From positions 1-63,329 of the forward strand of contig PXRJ01000017.1 in assembly GCA_003021705.1 (NCBI GenBank): 63,329 nt of DNA, given 5' to 3'. The notes beneath the pieces were generated by a model. It had not been told where the DNA came from. It made no database searches and worked only from the letters and a program-made list of their open reading frames with translations. The translations under genes and the position numbers were made by a program. Shown one piece after another: positions 9,405-18,820 of this stretch. Within the stretch, counting starts at the first letter, position 1. The number at the start of each line of letters is the position of its first letter. Source of the DNA: Halobacteriales archaeon QS_3_64_16 (lineage in GTDB: Archaea; Halobacteriota; Halobacteria; Halobacteriales; Halococcaceae).

Positions 9405-10388
9405 TCAGTCCGCCTTCGTACCGTGATCGCTGGCCTCCGGTATCTCGACGTCGAAGGCGCTACGCAGGTCGTACTCGTTCCGAGTTACGACGTAGAGCAC
9501 GTCCTCGACGATCGTGAGTACCTCGGGGAGTCGCCGGACGACGAGCCAGGTGATCCCGATCAGCGCGAGCACCGAGAGGCTCTGGCTGAGGATCCGATCG
9601 GCGACGAGATACGAGACTAGATAGGGGTCCTCGCTCGAAAACAGCGCAAGGACGATCTCGGGAAACACCTGTAGTCGCTGGGTGCCGAAAGCGACCGCAA
9701 TGAAGACGTTCCGGAGGAGATTGAGTCCGTAGATCACCGGCACCGAGATCGCGAGTGCCTGGAGCTTCCGTCCGACCGGCGCGCGGACGGCGGCGATCAG
9801 GCCGGCGACGATAGCGATCGAGCCGATGCCGGTACACGCGAGCCGGATCGTATACGTAAGGGTATGGCCCGATGCGGCGGTGAAGACGAAGGTGTTACGA
9901 TAGGGCGCCTTGTCGTAGTTTGCCCCCGAGACCACCTCGTAGACGCCCCCGGAGGGGTAGCCGACTACGGCCAACAAGGCTTCGGTCTGTCGGGTGACGA
10001 GCTCGATGAGGACTCGCTGGAGCGGGACGATCACCTCGAAGGGGAGGAATATCAGTCCCATCGCGGCGACCGCCCGGGAGAGTATCAGCAACGAGTCCCG
10101 ACCACGCGCGAGCAGGACGGCGACGTAGATCGAGGCCGGAACGGCGAGCAGGCTCAAGATCCCCTCGACGATGCTCTTACCCTCGATACCATAGTAGTGT
10201 ACCAGTGAGAGCCAGAAGATCCCGAAGGCCACCCACGCTCCGGCACTCGCGTAGCGGGCCGTTCGCCGGTCGAAACGCTCGAAGCGATCGAGCACCACGC
10301 CGAGCATAAAGGCAGTGACCACCACCCATGCGAGCGCGTCCGAGTACGCCTGCAAGCCGGCGAGCGCGCGCAGGAGACCCTCCAACAT
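9405..10388 (-). CDS. artA: Archaeosortase A
   Basis: A 327-residue polytopic membrane protein. Archaeosortases recognise the PGF-CTERM tripartite tail of surface proteins such as the S-layer glycoprotein, cleave it, and attach the protein to a lipid. Family catalytic residues are visible: Cys in TIRLACTGIGS, Arg in GLNLLRNVF and Arg in YLVADRILSQS. A run of hydrophobic helices precedes them and a short acidic cytoplasmic tail follows. ATG 10388 gives MLEGLLRALAGLQAYSD, the usual start; the longer open frame upstream is the shadow of the permease gene. No PGF-CTERM substrate was recognised in this window. Confidence 0.92.
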   Translation of the reverse strand: MLEGLLRALAGLQAYSDALAWVVVTAFMLGVVLDRFERFDRRTARYASAGAWVAFGIFWLSLVHYYGIEGKSIVEGILSLLAVPASIYVAVLLARGRDSLLILSRAVAAMGLIFLPFEVIVPLQRVLIELVTRQTEALLAVVGYPSGGVYEVVSGANYDKAPYRNTFVFTAASGHTLTYTIRLACTGIGSIAIVAGLIAAVRAPVGRKLQALAISVPVIYGLNLLRNVFIAVAFGTQRLQVFPEIVLALFSSEDPYLVSYLVADRILSQSLSVLALIGITWLVVRRLPEVLTIVEDVLYVVTRNEYDLRSAFDVEIPEASDHGTKAD

Positions 10389-10513
10389 TCGAGCGTCGCT
10401 ACGGCGATCGGCGGGATATGTTTTTCGACCCGATCGGGGCGAACAGAACCGATTCCGTCCTTTTTTGCCTCCTCTCCGGCCCCTTTCGGCCGCTTCAGGC
10501 GGGGGCGGGCGAG

Positions 10514-12163
10514 TCAGTCCGCGCTTTCGGGTGCGCTGCTCTCCTCGCCTCTCCCCCGCAGTCGTTCGAGGGCGCTTTCGAACTCCTCGTTCCGCTCGCC
10601 GACCCGCTCCCAGGCGGCGATGCCCCGCTGTTCGTCGGTGCCCGCGATGGTGTTGTCGAGTGCGAGTGCGGTGAGCCCGCCGACGGCCATCCCCGTCCCG
10701 CCGATGAGATAGAGTGTGTCCGCGACGATCGGCGTGCCGAGTGCCGACCCGACGATAGGCACGCCGGCCAGTCCCGCTTGCAGGGCTCCTGCGCCGTTCT
10801 CCGCACCTACGTTCGCCATGTATGCCGGCATCGCCAGGCCGACGAACAGCGAGAAACCGACGACGAAGACGTTTCTCGGTGCCCCGAGATCGACGTATTC
10901 GAGATTGGAGAGGCCGACGGCGACGATCTGGCCGAACATCGCAATAAAGAGGCCCCCGACGATTGGATCGGGGATCGTCACTACCAATCCGCCGACGTAG
11001 CCTACGTAGCCCGCGATCAGCATACAAGCTGCCCCCACCTGGACGACGTAGCGGGAGGCGACTCCTGTGAGTCCGATCGCACCGACGTTCTCCGAGTAGG
11101 AGGTCGATCCGCTCGTTCCCATGAGTCCCGAGAAGACGTTCATCAGCCCCTCCATGCCGATACCGTGAGTGATGCGTTTCTCGCTCGGCGCGCCCAACCC
11201 CGAGAGGCGGGCAACGGCGTGGTAGTCCCCGACGCTCTCGATTATCGAGGCGGCGACCCCGGCGGCCATCCCGACCGCGAAGGCCAGTTCGAAGCGCGGG
11301 ATCCCCCACTGGAGGGGATAAATCGGGACCAACGCGGGCGCGGCGGCGACCGTCCCCAGATCGACGTACCCCGGTGCGTCCGATCCATAGAACCCGATCA
11401 CCGAAAGCGCAGCTGCGATAATCCAGGCGCTTACGACGCCCAGAAGTACGGGGAACAAGCGAAAGAGCCGATTCGAATCGAGATACTGTGAAAACAGCAG
11501 TATCAGCCCGACCGTCAGTCCGAGCAACCACCAGTCCTGGGTCGTGGTCGTGACCTGGGGCGCATCGAACAGCGAAAGACCGATCAACGCGATCGTTGGC
11601 GCGATCACGACCGGCGAGAGGTACTTTCGTACGCGGCCAACGATCCCCAGATAGCCCACGGCGACTTCCGTCAAGGCAGCGGCGATCACCGCTCCCTGGA
11701 GGAAGAGTAGCGAGGTGCGCCAATCCGACCCCGCGACGGCGACGATCGCAAGCGCGGGTGCGAGCATCGAGAAGGGTGCACCCTGGACGATCGGGTATCG
11801 GTTGCCGATCGTCGTCTGGAGCAGCGTCGCGACCCCCGAAACGACGAAATAGGTGCCGACGAACTGCGCCGCGACGCCGTCAGGCATCCCCATCGCGCCC
11901 GCGAGGATGAGCGGGACAGCGATGTTCGCCCCGACCATCGTCAGGTAGTGCTGAACACCCAGAAGTATCGACTCGCGAAGCGGCGGCCGGTCGTCGATCC
12001 CGTACTCGACGAACCCAGACTCCGTTCGCCCGGCGCCGTCGGTCCGGGTCTCGTCGTCGACCGCCGCTGGCTTCCCGCCCTCGCCATCGCTATCGGTGTC
12101 AGTGCTGTTCGCGGTCGAGTCCCCCGTTGTAGCCTCCTGGCGGTCGGCTTCAGTTCCTTCCAT
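10514..12163 (-). CDS. NCS2-family nucleobase (uracil/xanthine) permease
   Basis: 549 residues with about 12-14 transmembrane segments. After a ~60-residue acidic cytoplasmic head come LLGVQHYLTMVGANIAVPLIL and TLLQTTIGNRYPIVQGAPFS, hallmarks of the NCS2 (UraA/PbuX) family. Later signatures include IIESVGDYHAVARLSG and the NVFSGLMGTSGSTSYSENVG loop, which matches the family substrate and proton site (Gln/Glu). It imports a nucleobase by proton symport. Which base cannot be told from sequence. No purine or pyrimidine salvage gene adjoins it. Confidence 0.9.
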   Translation of the reverse strand: MEGTEADRQEATTGDSTANSTDTDSDGEGGKPAAVDDETRTDGAGRTESGFVEYGIDDRPPLRESILLGVQHYLTMVGANIAVPLILAGAMGMPDGVAAQFVGTYFVVSGVATLLQTTIGNRYPIVQGAPFSMLAPALAIVAVAGSDWRTSLLFLQGAVIAAALTEVAVGYLGIVGRVRKYLSPVVIAPTIALIGLSLFDAPQVTTTTQDWWLLGLTVGLILLFSQYLDSNRLFRLFPVLLGVVSAWIIAAALSVIGFYGSDAPGYVDLGTVAAAPALVPIYPLQWGIPRFELAFAVGMAAGVAASIIESVGDYHAVARLSGLGAPSEKRITHGIGMEGLMNVFSGLMGTSGSTSYSENVGAIGLTGVASRYVVQVGAACMLIAGYVGYVGGLVVTIPDPIVGGLFIAMFGQIVAVGLSNLEYVDLGAPRNVFVVGFSLFVGLAMPAYMANVGAENGAGALQAGLAGVPIVGSALGTPIVADTLYLIGGTGMAVGGLTALALDNTIAGTDEQRGIAAWERVGERNEEFESALERLRGRGEESSAPESAD

Positions 12164-12499
12164 CCGATCCTCTCCGTGCCGCGTCGATCCCTGCTCGCAT
12201 TACCCTCCTTCCTGGTAGCACTCTGTTAAGCCCACCGCTGTCAGTCGAAAGCAGGGCCCCCATCGCTTCCTATCGCTCCCGCTCGGACCGCTCGGACCCC
12301 CCCGTGATAGCGGTCACACGCCGCGGTGTCCTCGGGTAGGGAATCGCGTCCGGAGGGAAGCGAACCCACCGCCCTCGCCCGCGAGAAGCTTCGGCGGGAG
12401 CCGGAATCATCACCGGGCGGCACTTACTGGCCGGCGGAGAACGTATCAGTCACTAAGCGGTCTGCGACGTACGAAAAGTGTGTGGATCTACCGGTCGGC
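12164..12499. other. Intergenic region, NCS2 permease to sodA
   Basis: 336 bases upstream of the permease and downstream of sodA. On the minus strand a CTTAAC-like AT-rich stretch near 12228-12234 may be the permease promoter. I see no gene, repeat or RNA here. Confidence 0.35.
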
Positions 12500-13111
12500 T
12501 CAGGCGCCGCGGCCTTCCTGGGCGCGGTCGTACTGCTCGGCGACGTTGTCCCAGTCGACGACCTCCCACCAGTTGTCGATATACTCGCCTTTGTCGTTCT
12601 CGTACTGGAGATAGAAGGCGTGCTCCCAGACGTCACAGACGAGCAGCGGGCGCGAACCCTGCACGGCTCGGTTGTTGTGGTTTTCGGCTTGGATCGTCAT
12701 CAGCTTGTCCGCGACGTTCTCGTAGACCAACATCCCCCAGCCCGAGCCCTCGACGCTCGAGGCGGCTGCGGTGAACTGATCTTTGAGGTTCTCGACCGAG
12801 CCGAAGTCCTCTTCGATCTTGTCGGCGAGCTCCCCGCCGGGTTCCCCGCCACCGTCCGGGGACATGTTCCCCCAGAAGATCGAGTGGTTGACATGGCCCG
12901 AGAGATTGAACGAGAGGCTCCGCTCGACGGCCTTGATGTTGCCGAAGTCCCCGCTTTCGCGCATGCTTTCGAGGTCGTTGAGCGCGGCGTTCGCGCCGTC
13001 GACGTACCCCTGGTGGTGTGCGTCGTGGTGCAGCTCCATGATCCGCGAATCGATATGCGGTTCTAGAGCGTCGTAGTCGTACGGTAGTTCCGGTAGTTCG
13101 TATGTAGCCAT
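12500..13111 (-). CDS. sodA: Superoxide dismutase (Mn/Fe)
   Basis: 203 residues, the usual length. Metal ligands are recognisable: His in MELHHDAHHQGYVDG, His in GHVNHSIFW, Asp and His in VCDVWEHAFYLQYEN. The GSGWGMLVYE segment and the C-terminal YIDNWWEVVDWDNV are typical of the Mn/Fe family, and haloarchaeal members use Mn. It dismutates superoxide in the cytoplasm. The start at 13111 (MATYELPELPYDY) is preceded by GGAGGGAGAGA, a good Shine-Dalgarno sequence. The track-like extension to 13126 would read through that site. Confidence 0.97.
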   Translation of the reverse strand: MATYELPELPYDYDALEPHIDSRIMELHHDAHHQGYVDGANAALNDLESMRESGDFGNIKAVERSLSFNLSGHVNHSIFWGNMSPDGGGEPGGELADKIEEDFGSVENLKDQFTAAASSVEGSGWGMLVYENVADKLMTIQAENHNNRAVQGSRPLLVCDVWEHAFYLQYENDKGEYIDNWWEVVDWDNVAEQYDRAQEGRGA

Positions 13112-13243
13112 TCTCTCTCCCTCCAACTGCTAGCATCGCCAGGAACCCTGTTAAAGCTTGAGGAACCGGCGGGGACCTGCCGTGGAGAACTCGAGGCCGG
13201 ACCGTGAGTATCGATCCGGGACATCGTTATTCACTCCCCTCGA

Positions 13244-14416
13244 TCAGGCGATAAGTTCGATCGGAACGGGGGTGAAGCAGAGCACGCCGAGAACGAAGGT
13301 TCCGACACCGACGAGGGTTCGTTTGGTATCGAGCGCACCGTCGTCGATTGGCGTCGCGGGACCGGCATAGGCGATCCCTATCGCGAACACCCCCCAGAAC
13401 GCCCAGAGGAACACAGCGTTGAAGGAACTCTCCAGTGCGTAGTAGAGATACGCCGCCAGCCCGAACAGAACTAACGGAACCGCAGCGGCGATGGTCTCCT
13501 GGCGCTGGCCGACCATCGCACGCAGGAGATGACCCCCGTCGAGTTGGCCCACCGGCAGCAGGTTCAGGAAGGTGACGAACATTCCGACCCAGCCGGCGAA
13601 CACCACGGGATTGGTAAAGGTCTCCGAGCCGCCGACCGTCAAGGGCTGGCCGACGAGCGTAGCGAGGATCCACACCAAGGGCGGGTAGTTGAGTTTGAAG
13701 CCGCTGAGACCGATCGAAGGCGGGGCGATCGGCTGGAGGGTAAGTCCAACGACCGTTACGACCATCGTCGCTGCCAACCCGGCGAGCGGCCCGGCGACGC
13801 CGATATCGAAGAGTGCTTCCCGATCGGGCATCCGGCCGCGCATCCTGATGACTGCCCCCATCGTCCCGATGAGCGAGGGGATCGGAATGAAGTAGGGGAG
13901 ACTCGCTTCGACTCCATGATACCGGCTCATGACGTAGTGACCGAGTTCGTGAACGCCTAAGACGGTCAGCACCGAGAGCGTAAAGGGCCAGCCGCTGAGC
14001 AGGGCTACCGGGTCGCTGAAGAGAAGGGTTACTGGGCTATCGAACCCATCGCGGTACCATACTGCACCGGCACCCAGGGTCGTGAGTACGGTGAGGGCGG
14101 CAAAGATCACGTTCGTCCAAGGGATTTCCTCGATCCCGACTGATCGCGGTTCGGCGACGAGGGCGTGTTTCGGTATTTTCACCCCGGTATAGGGGTCCTG
14201 TTCGGGGACGGTCGTGAGCCGAACCTCATAGCCCGCTTCGCGAAAGACCGGCCAGACCTCCCGTTCGATCTCCTCGGCGGTCGCGAGCGGATCGCCGTAG
14301 TACAACAGCCGGCCATCGTCGGTCTGGGTTCGCTCGACGGCGAAGACCTCATCGAACGCCGCCGCCGACGGGCCATTGTCCGGCGGTTCGTCGCCCGGCC
14401 GTTCGACGTCTGCCAT
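13244..14416 (-). CDS. Site-2 protease family (M50) membrane metalloprotease
   Basis: 390 residues. A ~115-residue soluble head (YYGDPLATAEEIEREVWPVF) precedes about seven membrane segments. The zinc motif HELGHYVMSRYHGV and the third ligand motif LPVGQLDGGHLL are intact. The arrangement resembles the S2P/Rce1-adjacent 'FeS-like N-terminal, M50' proteases of haloarchaea and cyanobacterial EGY proteins. It probably cleaves a membrane protein within the bilayer. Substrate unknown. ATG 14416 is chosen because it sits 28 bases after a TTTATAC box. Confidence 0.9.
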   Translation of the reverse strand: MADVERPGDEPPDNGPSAAAFDEVFAVERTQTDDGRLLYYGDPLATAEEIEREVWPVFREAGYEVRLTTVPEQDPYTGVKIPKHALVAEPRSVGIEEIPWTNVIFAALTVLTTLGAGAVWYRDGFDSPVTLLFSDPVALLSGWPFTLSVLTVLGVHELGHYVMSRYHGVEASLPYFIPIPSLIGTMGAVIRMRGRMPDREALFDIGVAGPLAGLAATMVVTVVGLTLQPIAPPSIGLSGFKLNYPPLVWILATLVGQPLTVGGSETFTNPVVFAGWVGMFVTFLNLLPVGQLDGGHLLRAMVGQRQETIAAAVPLVLFGLAAYLYYALESSFNAVFLWAFWGVFAIGIAYAGPATPIDDGALDTKRTLVGVGTFVLGVLCFTPVPIELIA

Positions 14417-14440
14417 CGCTATCGAATAGTGCGTCCGGCC

Positions 14441-14447
14441 GTATAAA
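14441..14447 (-). promoter_or_regulatory. TATA box for the M50 protease gene
   Basis: TTTATAC on the minus strand, about 28 bases upstream of the ATG at 14416; leaderless spacing. Confidence 0.5.
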
Positions 14448-14719
14448 CACGAGGCTGCCGGGGTCGTTCGTCGTCCGACCGAAACCCCCAAGCGGGGCGA
14501 CTTCGATCGGGGCTGATCGGGAACGGAGCTCGCGGCGGTCGACGTGGGTCCTCGGGTCGAGTCAGTCGAATGCTCGCTCGCGTTCGGTCGAGATCGAAGG
14601 GATGAGCGGAGGAAAGGTGGGCGAAAGCGCCAGCGGGGGCCTCGGCGACGATGCGGTGTGGACCGTCGTCGCCGAGTTAGGGCGCGAAGGATCGAACCGG
14701 AGGGCCGTAGCGTAGATTT

Positions 14720-14971
14720 CTACGCACGCCTGACGCGCCAGGTGGTAGCGCTCGTATAGGACCACTTCTCGATGACGAGATCGGTCGCCGACTCGCGGAG
14801 TTTGATCATCAGCGCGCCGATCTCTTTCGGGGAGAGACCGACCTCCTCGGCGATGAACTTGCTCTTGAAGTATACTTCGCCGCCGTCTGCCTTCCGACGC
14901 AGGAACGCTCGCAGCCGCTCTTGTTTGTCCGTGGGATCGGTCGTGGTCGGGGAGGGGGATGCCGTGTTCAT
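14720..14971 (-). CDS. DUF7123-type small winged-helix-like protein
   Basis: 83 residues. After an N-terminal disordered stretch, KQERLRAFLRRKADGGEVYFKSKFIAEEVGLSPKEIGALM and EKWSYTSATTWRV match the haloarchaeal DUF7123 pattern, which looks like a small helix-turn-helix fold. Possible DNA-binding or regulatory role, unproven. A TATATAA-like sequence at 15010-15016 lies about 40 bases upstream and could serve both strands. Confidence 0.8.
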   Translation of the reverse strand: MNTASPSPTTTDPTDKQERLRAFLRRKADGGEVYFKSKFIAEEVGLSPKEIGALMIKLRESATDLVIEKWSYTSATTWRVRRA

Positions 14972-15298
14972 CGGTCGTACCTCGATTCCCTCTGGTCCTT
15001 ACCGGGACATATAACCGAACGAACGTTGTCGTTAATTCGTGCCCGAACCGATCGAACTCAACCGAAAGGTAAGCGACGAAACGTTTTACGAATCGCTCAG
15101 AGCTTTCATAATCTCTTCTGCGGTCGTCGCTTCGAACGACCTATCGACCGCTTCGTTCGAACCGTTCGCCGCTGGAAACCGGTCGTTTCCATGCGTCGAT
15201 CGCGGTCGCTCACCGGGCGATTAAACCGGTCGTTATTCCGCTCCGTCGATCGGCCATCGGTTCGGCCTCAGCCCCGACGGCGACCCGGATCGCGGAGC
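14972..15298. other. Intergenic region between DUF7123 gene and mobB-moaE
   Basis: 327 bases. It contains a TATA-like ACATATAACC (15009-15018) that faces both ways. On the plus strand a GTG at 15039 begins a 61-codon frame at leaderless distance (27 bases), but the protein has no recognisable features and a composition unlike its neighbours, so I do not call it a gene. Confidence 0.3.
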
Positions 15299-16258
15299 TC
15301 AGGGACGGTCGTGAACCCAGAACTGCTCGTCGATCGTGGCCTCCTTCTTGAAAATCGGCACTTCGGCTTTCAGTCGGTCGATACCGTCTTCTACGGTTTC
15401 GAAGGCCTCCCCGCGGTGACCGGCGAGCACGACCACGAAGACGATGTCCTCGCCGTACTCGATGCGACCGCTCCGGTGGTGCATGCGGACCTCCTTGACG
15501 CCCGCTCGCTCCTCGAGTTCGGCGCTGATCTGTCCCATGCGCTCCTCGGCGACGCCCTCGTATTTCTCGAACTCGAGGAACTCGGTCGGGGTGTCCTCGC
15601 TGCCCTCGCGCGCACGAACGCGGCCAGTGAAAGTAGCGATCGCGCCGGATTCGGGTGCCTGGGGCGAGCCTTTTGTCCTCTCGACGAGCGATTCGAGCGT
15701 CTCGATCGGCTCCGTGTCACACAGAGCTTCTCGCAACTCGTCGAGATCGATCGCTTCGGGGTCGGGCGCTCTCGCGAGTATCGGTCTGGTGCTCGCGGCC
15801 GATCCCCTGTTTCCGTTCGCGTTCGCACCCCTATCGGGGTTTGCCGCGGGTTCGGCGGCTTCCGCGCTGTCGCCCAGAACGACCTGCGGGAGAGCTATCC
15901 CTGGATTCTCATCGTCCCCGGTAGTTCCGTCGACGATACAGAACTCACAGGTCGGTGCTATCGCGTACAGCGCCTCGCGCAAGTCAGTTCCTTCGCCGCG
16001 GGCGCTCCAGCCTCGCTCGTCCAGGCCGTAGACCGTTTTTACCCCCACCCTCTGGTAGCGGTCGAGGTCGCCCATGGACGAGTCGGTCACGGCCGCTCCG
16101 CCGTCGGTCGAGTGCTCGTTCGTCGCGGGATCGCCTCGATCTCCCTCGTCGCCTCGCCGGTTCGCGATCACGCCGACGGTACCGTGACCTGCGAGATGCT
16201 CGGCGAGCCGTTCGACGAGGCGTTCGGAGCCGGGGCCGACGACGCCGATCGGGTACAT
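15299..16258 (-). CDS. moaE: MobB-MoaE fusion: molybdopterin synthase large subunit
   Basis: 319 residues. The N-terminal ~130 residues (MYPIGVVGPGSERLVERLAE, then VGVIANRR, RVGVKTVYGL) resemble the nucleotide-binding fold of MobB, but the P-loop is poor (GPGSERL), so GTP binding may be lost. The C-terminal ~135 residues are MoaE: GAIATFTGRVRAREG, FLEFEKYEGVAEERM, MHHRSGRIEYGEDIVFVVV and VPIFKKEA, including the active-site lysines. It makes molybdopterin from precursor Z together with MoaD, which is not in this window. Fusions of this kind occur in other haloarchaea. An acidic linker joins the halves. Confidence 0.9.
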   Translation of the reverse strand: MYPIGVVGPGSERLVERLAEHLAGHGTVGVIANRRGDEGDRGDPATNEHSTDGGAAVTDSSMGDLDRYQRVGVKTVYGLDERGWSARGEGTDLREALYAIAPTCEFCIVDGTTGDDENPGIALPQVVLGDSAEAAEPAANPDRGANANGNRGSAASTRPILARAPDPEAIDLDELREALCDTEPIETLESLVERTKGSPQAPESGAIATFTGRVRAREGSEDTPTEFLEFEKYEGVAEERMGQISAELEERAGVKEVRMHHRSGRIEYGEDIVFVVVLAGHRGEAFETVEDGIDRLKAEVPIFKKEATIDEQFWVHDRP

Positions 16259-16312
16259 ACCACGGGTGAGGGTATCGCAGCGCTTGTAGCCTTCGCTCGG
16301 CGGTTGATAACC

Positions 16313-16319
16313 CTTATAC
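16313..16319 (+). promoter_or_regulatory. TATA box for pyrH-lysS
   Basis: CTTATAC about 28 bases upstream of ATG 16344; leaderless spacing. Confidence 0.5.
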
Positions 16320-16343
16320 GGATCTCCAGGCTAGCTCGGCCTA

Positions 16344-17066
16344 ATGAGAGTAGTCGTTTCGATCGGCGGCAGCGTCCTCGTGCCCGACCTCAGTGCCGAC
16401 CGGGTCGCCGACTACGCCGCCGTTATCGAGCGCCTCGCGGCCGAAGGGATCTCGCTCGGCCTCGTCGTCGGCGGCGGGGCCATCGCCCGGGAGTACATCG
16501 ACGCGGCCCGCTCGCTACACGCAAACGAGATCGAACTCGACGGAATGGGGATCGCCGCGACGCGGCTCAACGCGCGCTTGCTGATCGCCGCGCTCGGCGA
16601 GCGGGCGAGTCCCTCCCCCGCGACCGAGTACGAGGAGGCCGGCGCGGCGCTCCGTCGGGGCGACGCCACAGTCATGGGCGGGGTGACGCCGGGCCAGACT
16701 ACAGACGCGGTGAGCGCGGCGCTCGCGGAGTACGTTGGGGCCGACCTCCTGATCTATGCGACGAGCGTTCCAGGGGTCTTCAGTGCCGACCCGGAAACCA
16801 GTGCCGACGCCCGGAAGTTCGAGGCCCTCTCGGCGAGCGATCTAGTCGACGCGATCGCCGACATCGAGATGAACGCCGGTGCCTCCGCGCCGGTCGATCT
16901 GCTCGCGGCCAAACTCATCGAGCGTTCGGGGATGCGCACGATCGTACTCGATGGTACTGATCCCGAGCGGATCGAGCGCGCGATCCACACCGGCGACCAC
17001 GAGGGTACCGACGTCGTTCCCGAAGGAAGTACCGACGAACCGACCTACTGGACGAGCGATGACTGA
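16344..17066 (+). CDS. pyrH: UMP kinase
   Basis: 240 residues of the amino-acid-kinase fold: MRVVVSIGGSVLVPDL (phosphate-binding start), LVVGGGAIAREYI, MGGVTPGQTTDAVSAALAEY and DLLIYATSVPGVFSADP (nucleotide and acceptor sites). It phosphorylates UMP to UDP in pyrimidine synthesis. The last residues are an acidic tail. It overlaps lysS by 8 bases, so the two are surely cotranscribed and probably translationally coupled. Confidence 0.96.
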   Translation: MRVVVSIGGSVLVPDLSADRVADYAAVIERLAAEGISLGLVVGGGAIAREYIDAARSLHANEIELDGMGIAATRLNARLLIAALGERASPSPATEYEEAGAALRRGDATVMGGVTPGQTTDAVSAALAEYVGADLLIYATSVPGVFSADPETSADARKFEALSASDLVDAIADIEMNAGASAPVDLLAAKLIERSGMRTIVLDGTDPERIERAIHTGDHEGTDVVPEGSTDEPTYWTSDD

Positions 17067-18702
17067 GGACGACCCCTATACCCTCAGTGGGCCACAGTCA
17101 CACGACCTCTGGGCGGAGTCGATGGCCGAACTCGTCCTCGAGCGCGACCCCGAGGACCCGATCGTCACCAAGGGCGGCATCTCCCCGTCAGGCGTACCAC
17201 ACCTCGGGAACATGAACGAGATCGCCCGTGGGTACTTCGTCGCAAGGGCGCTTCGCGACCGAGGGCGGGCAGTCAAGCAGATATTCACCGCCGACGACCG
17301 CGACCCGCTTCGCAAGCTACCCCGAAAACTGGCCGGCCTCGACGGTTCTATCGTCGGCCTGGGCGACGTCGACGCCGGTGCGCTCGGTCGCAACCTCGGC
17401 AAGCCCTACACTTCTATTCCCGATCCCTTCGGCTGCTGTGATTCCTATGGCGCGCACTTCTCGACGCTCATCGAGCGCAGCGCCGACGCGCTCGAGATCC
17501 CCGTCGAGACGGTGTCGAACACCGCTCTGTATGAATCCGGCGCGTTCGAGGACGTCACTCGCTACCTACTCGCCCACCGCGAGCAGGCCCGCGAGGTTCT
17601 CGGCGAGCATCAGGAGAAAGTCGACGAGGAGTACGTACCCTTCCGTCCGATCTGTGCGGAATGTGGCCACGTCACCGAGACGAACTCGGTTCGAAGCGTC
17701 GATCTCGACGCTGGTACCGTCGAGTACGTCTGTACCGACGTCGAGGCGGGCGATCGAATCATCGAGGGCTGTGGCCACGAGGGAAGGGCTACCCTTCGAG
17801 AGGGGAAACTCCCGTGGCGCTTCGAGTGGCCCGCCCAGTGGCACGTCTTGGACGTGGATTTCGAGCCCTTCGGCAAGGACCACGCCGAAGGCTCCTGGCC
17901 GAGCGGGGCCGATATCACTCGGCAGGTCCTCGGCGAGGTGCCACCAGTTCCGATGGCCTACGAGTGGTTCACGCTCGACGGCGCGCCCTTCTCCTCCTCG
18001 GCGGGCCACGTCGTCATGGCCCAAGACGTACTAGAGTTTCTCGAGCCCGAAGTGCTCCGATACTTCTTCACGAAGGACCCGAGCAAGGCTCGGGACTTCT
18101 CGATCGAGCGCGCCGACCAATTGGTCGACGAGTTCGACGAGTTCGAGCGGGGGTACTTCGAGGAGTCCGTCACGAGCCACGAGACGACGCGCGAAGCGAA
18201 CACAGCCTACCCTGCGATCGTCGACTCGGTTTCCGAGCAGCCGATCCGGCTCCCCTACACCTTCGCCGCCGTGCTCGGCATGACCGACGACGCTACCCTC
18301 CGCGAGGCGATGGCACGCCGCGAGGGTCACCTCCCCGAAAACGCCTCCGACCGGGCGATCGAAAGGGCTCTCGAGCGCGTCGAATACGCCCGAACGTGGG
18401 CCGAGCGCACTGACAACGCGTATAATTACCGCCTCGCAGCCGAGTGCCCGGCCGTCGAGTTCGATAGCGATATCGAAGCTGCCCTCGACGACCTCGCTTC
18501 GGTCGTCGAGCGGGAGGCAAGCGGTGAGGAAATACAGAGCGAAATCTTCGAGACCGCACGCGAGCACGACATCTCGCCCGGCGACCTCTTCACTGCGGGC
18601 TACCGGCTCTTTTTCGGGACCGAGCAGGGCCCGAAACTCGGCCCCTTTCTCGCCGAACTCGACCGGGAATTCGTCGTGAAACGCCTCCGCCGCGAGGCCT
18701 GA
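17059..18702 (+). CDS. lysS: Lysyl-tRNA synthetase, class I
   Basis: 547 residues. The class I signature is present: GGISPSGVPHLGNMNE (HIGH-like) and APFSSSAGHVVMAQD (KMSKS-like). A zinc-ribbon-like insert has CAECGH and two later Cys. The C-terminal alpha-helical domain follows (anticodon recognition). Class I LysRS is the archaeal form, unrelated to the class II enzyme of most bacteria. ATG 17059 is used inside the end of pyrH; the open frame that extends further upstream is the shadow of pyrH. Confidence 0.97.
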   Translation: MTEDDPYTLSGPQSHDLWAESMAELVLERDPEDPIVTKGGISPSGVPHLGNMNEIARGYFVARALRDRGRAVKQIFTADDRDPLRKLPRKLAGLDGSIVGLGDVDAGALGRNLGKPYTSIPDPFGCCDSYGAHFSTLIERSADALEIPVETVSNTALYESGAFEDVTRYLLAHREQAREVLGEHQEKVDEEYVPFRPICAECGHVTETNSVRSVDLDAGTVEYVCTDVEAGDRIIEGCGHEGRATLREGKLPWRFEWPAQWHVLDVDFEPFGKDHAEGSWPSGADITRQVLGEVPPVPMAYEWFTLDGAPFSSSAGHVVMAQDVLEFLEPEVLRYFFTKDPSKARDFSIERADQLVDEFDEFERGYFEESVTSHETTREANTAYPAIVDSVSEQPIRLPYTFAAVLGMTDDATLREAMARREGHLPENASDRAIERALERVEYARTWAERTDNAYNYRLAAECPAVEFDSDIEAALDDLASVVEREASGEEIQSEIFETAREHDISPGDLFTAGYRLFFGTEQGPKLGPFLAELDREFVVKRLRREA

Positions 18703-18791
18703 GTCCGACCCCTGATTGCTCGATGACGCGCGTCGACCAACCCCCCACACTCCTCGCTGCCCGATCGCTCGCTGACCGTCGAACCGAACCC

Positions 18792-18798
18792 TCTTATT
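18792..18798 (+). promoter_or_regulatory. TATA box for the PDZ/M50 protease
   Basis: TCTTATT about 26 bases before ATG 18821. Confidence 0.4.
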
Positions 18799-18820
18799 CG
18801 CCACTCTCCCAGTGAACGCA

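Noticed and set aside
10389-11723. Minus-strand frame extending upstream from artA
   Set aside because: It is arginine-rich and lies out of frame under the NCS2 permease, whose protein is clearly real; artA starts at 10388.
14921-16960. Very long plus-strand open frame
   Set aside because: Low-complexity, basic protein opposite mobB-moaE and in another frame of pyrH; a high-GC shadow.
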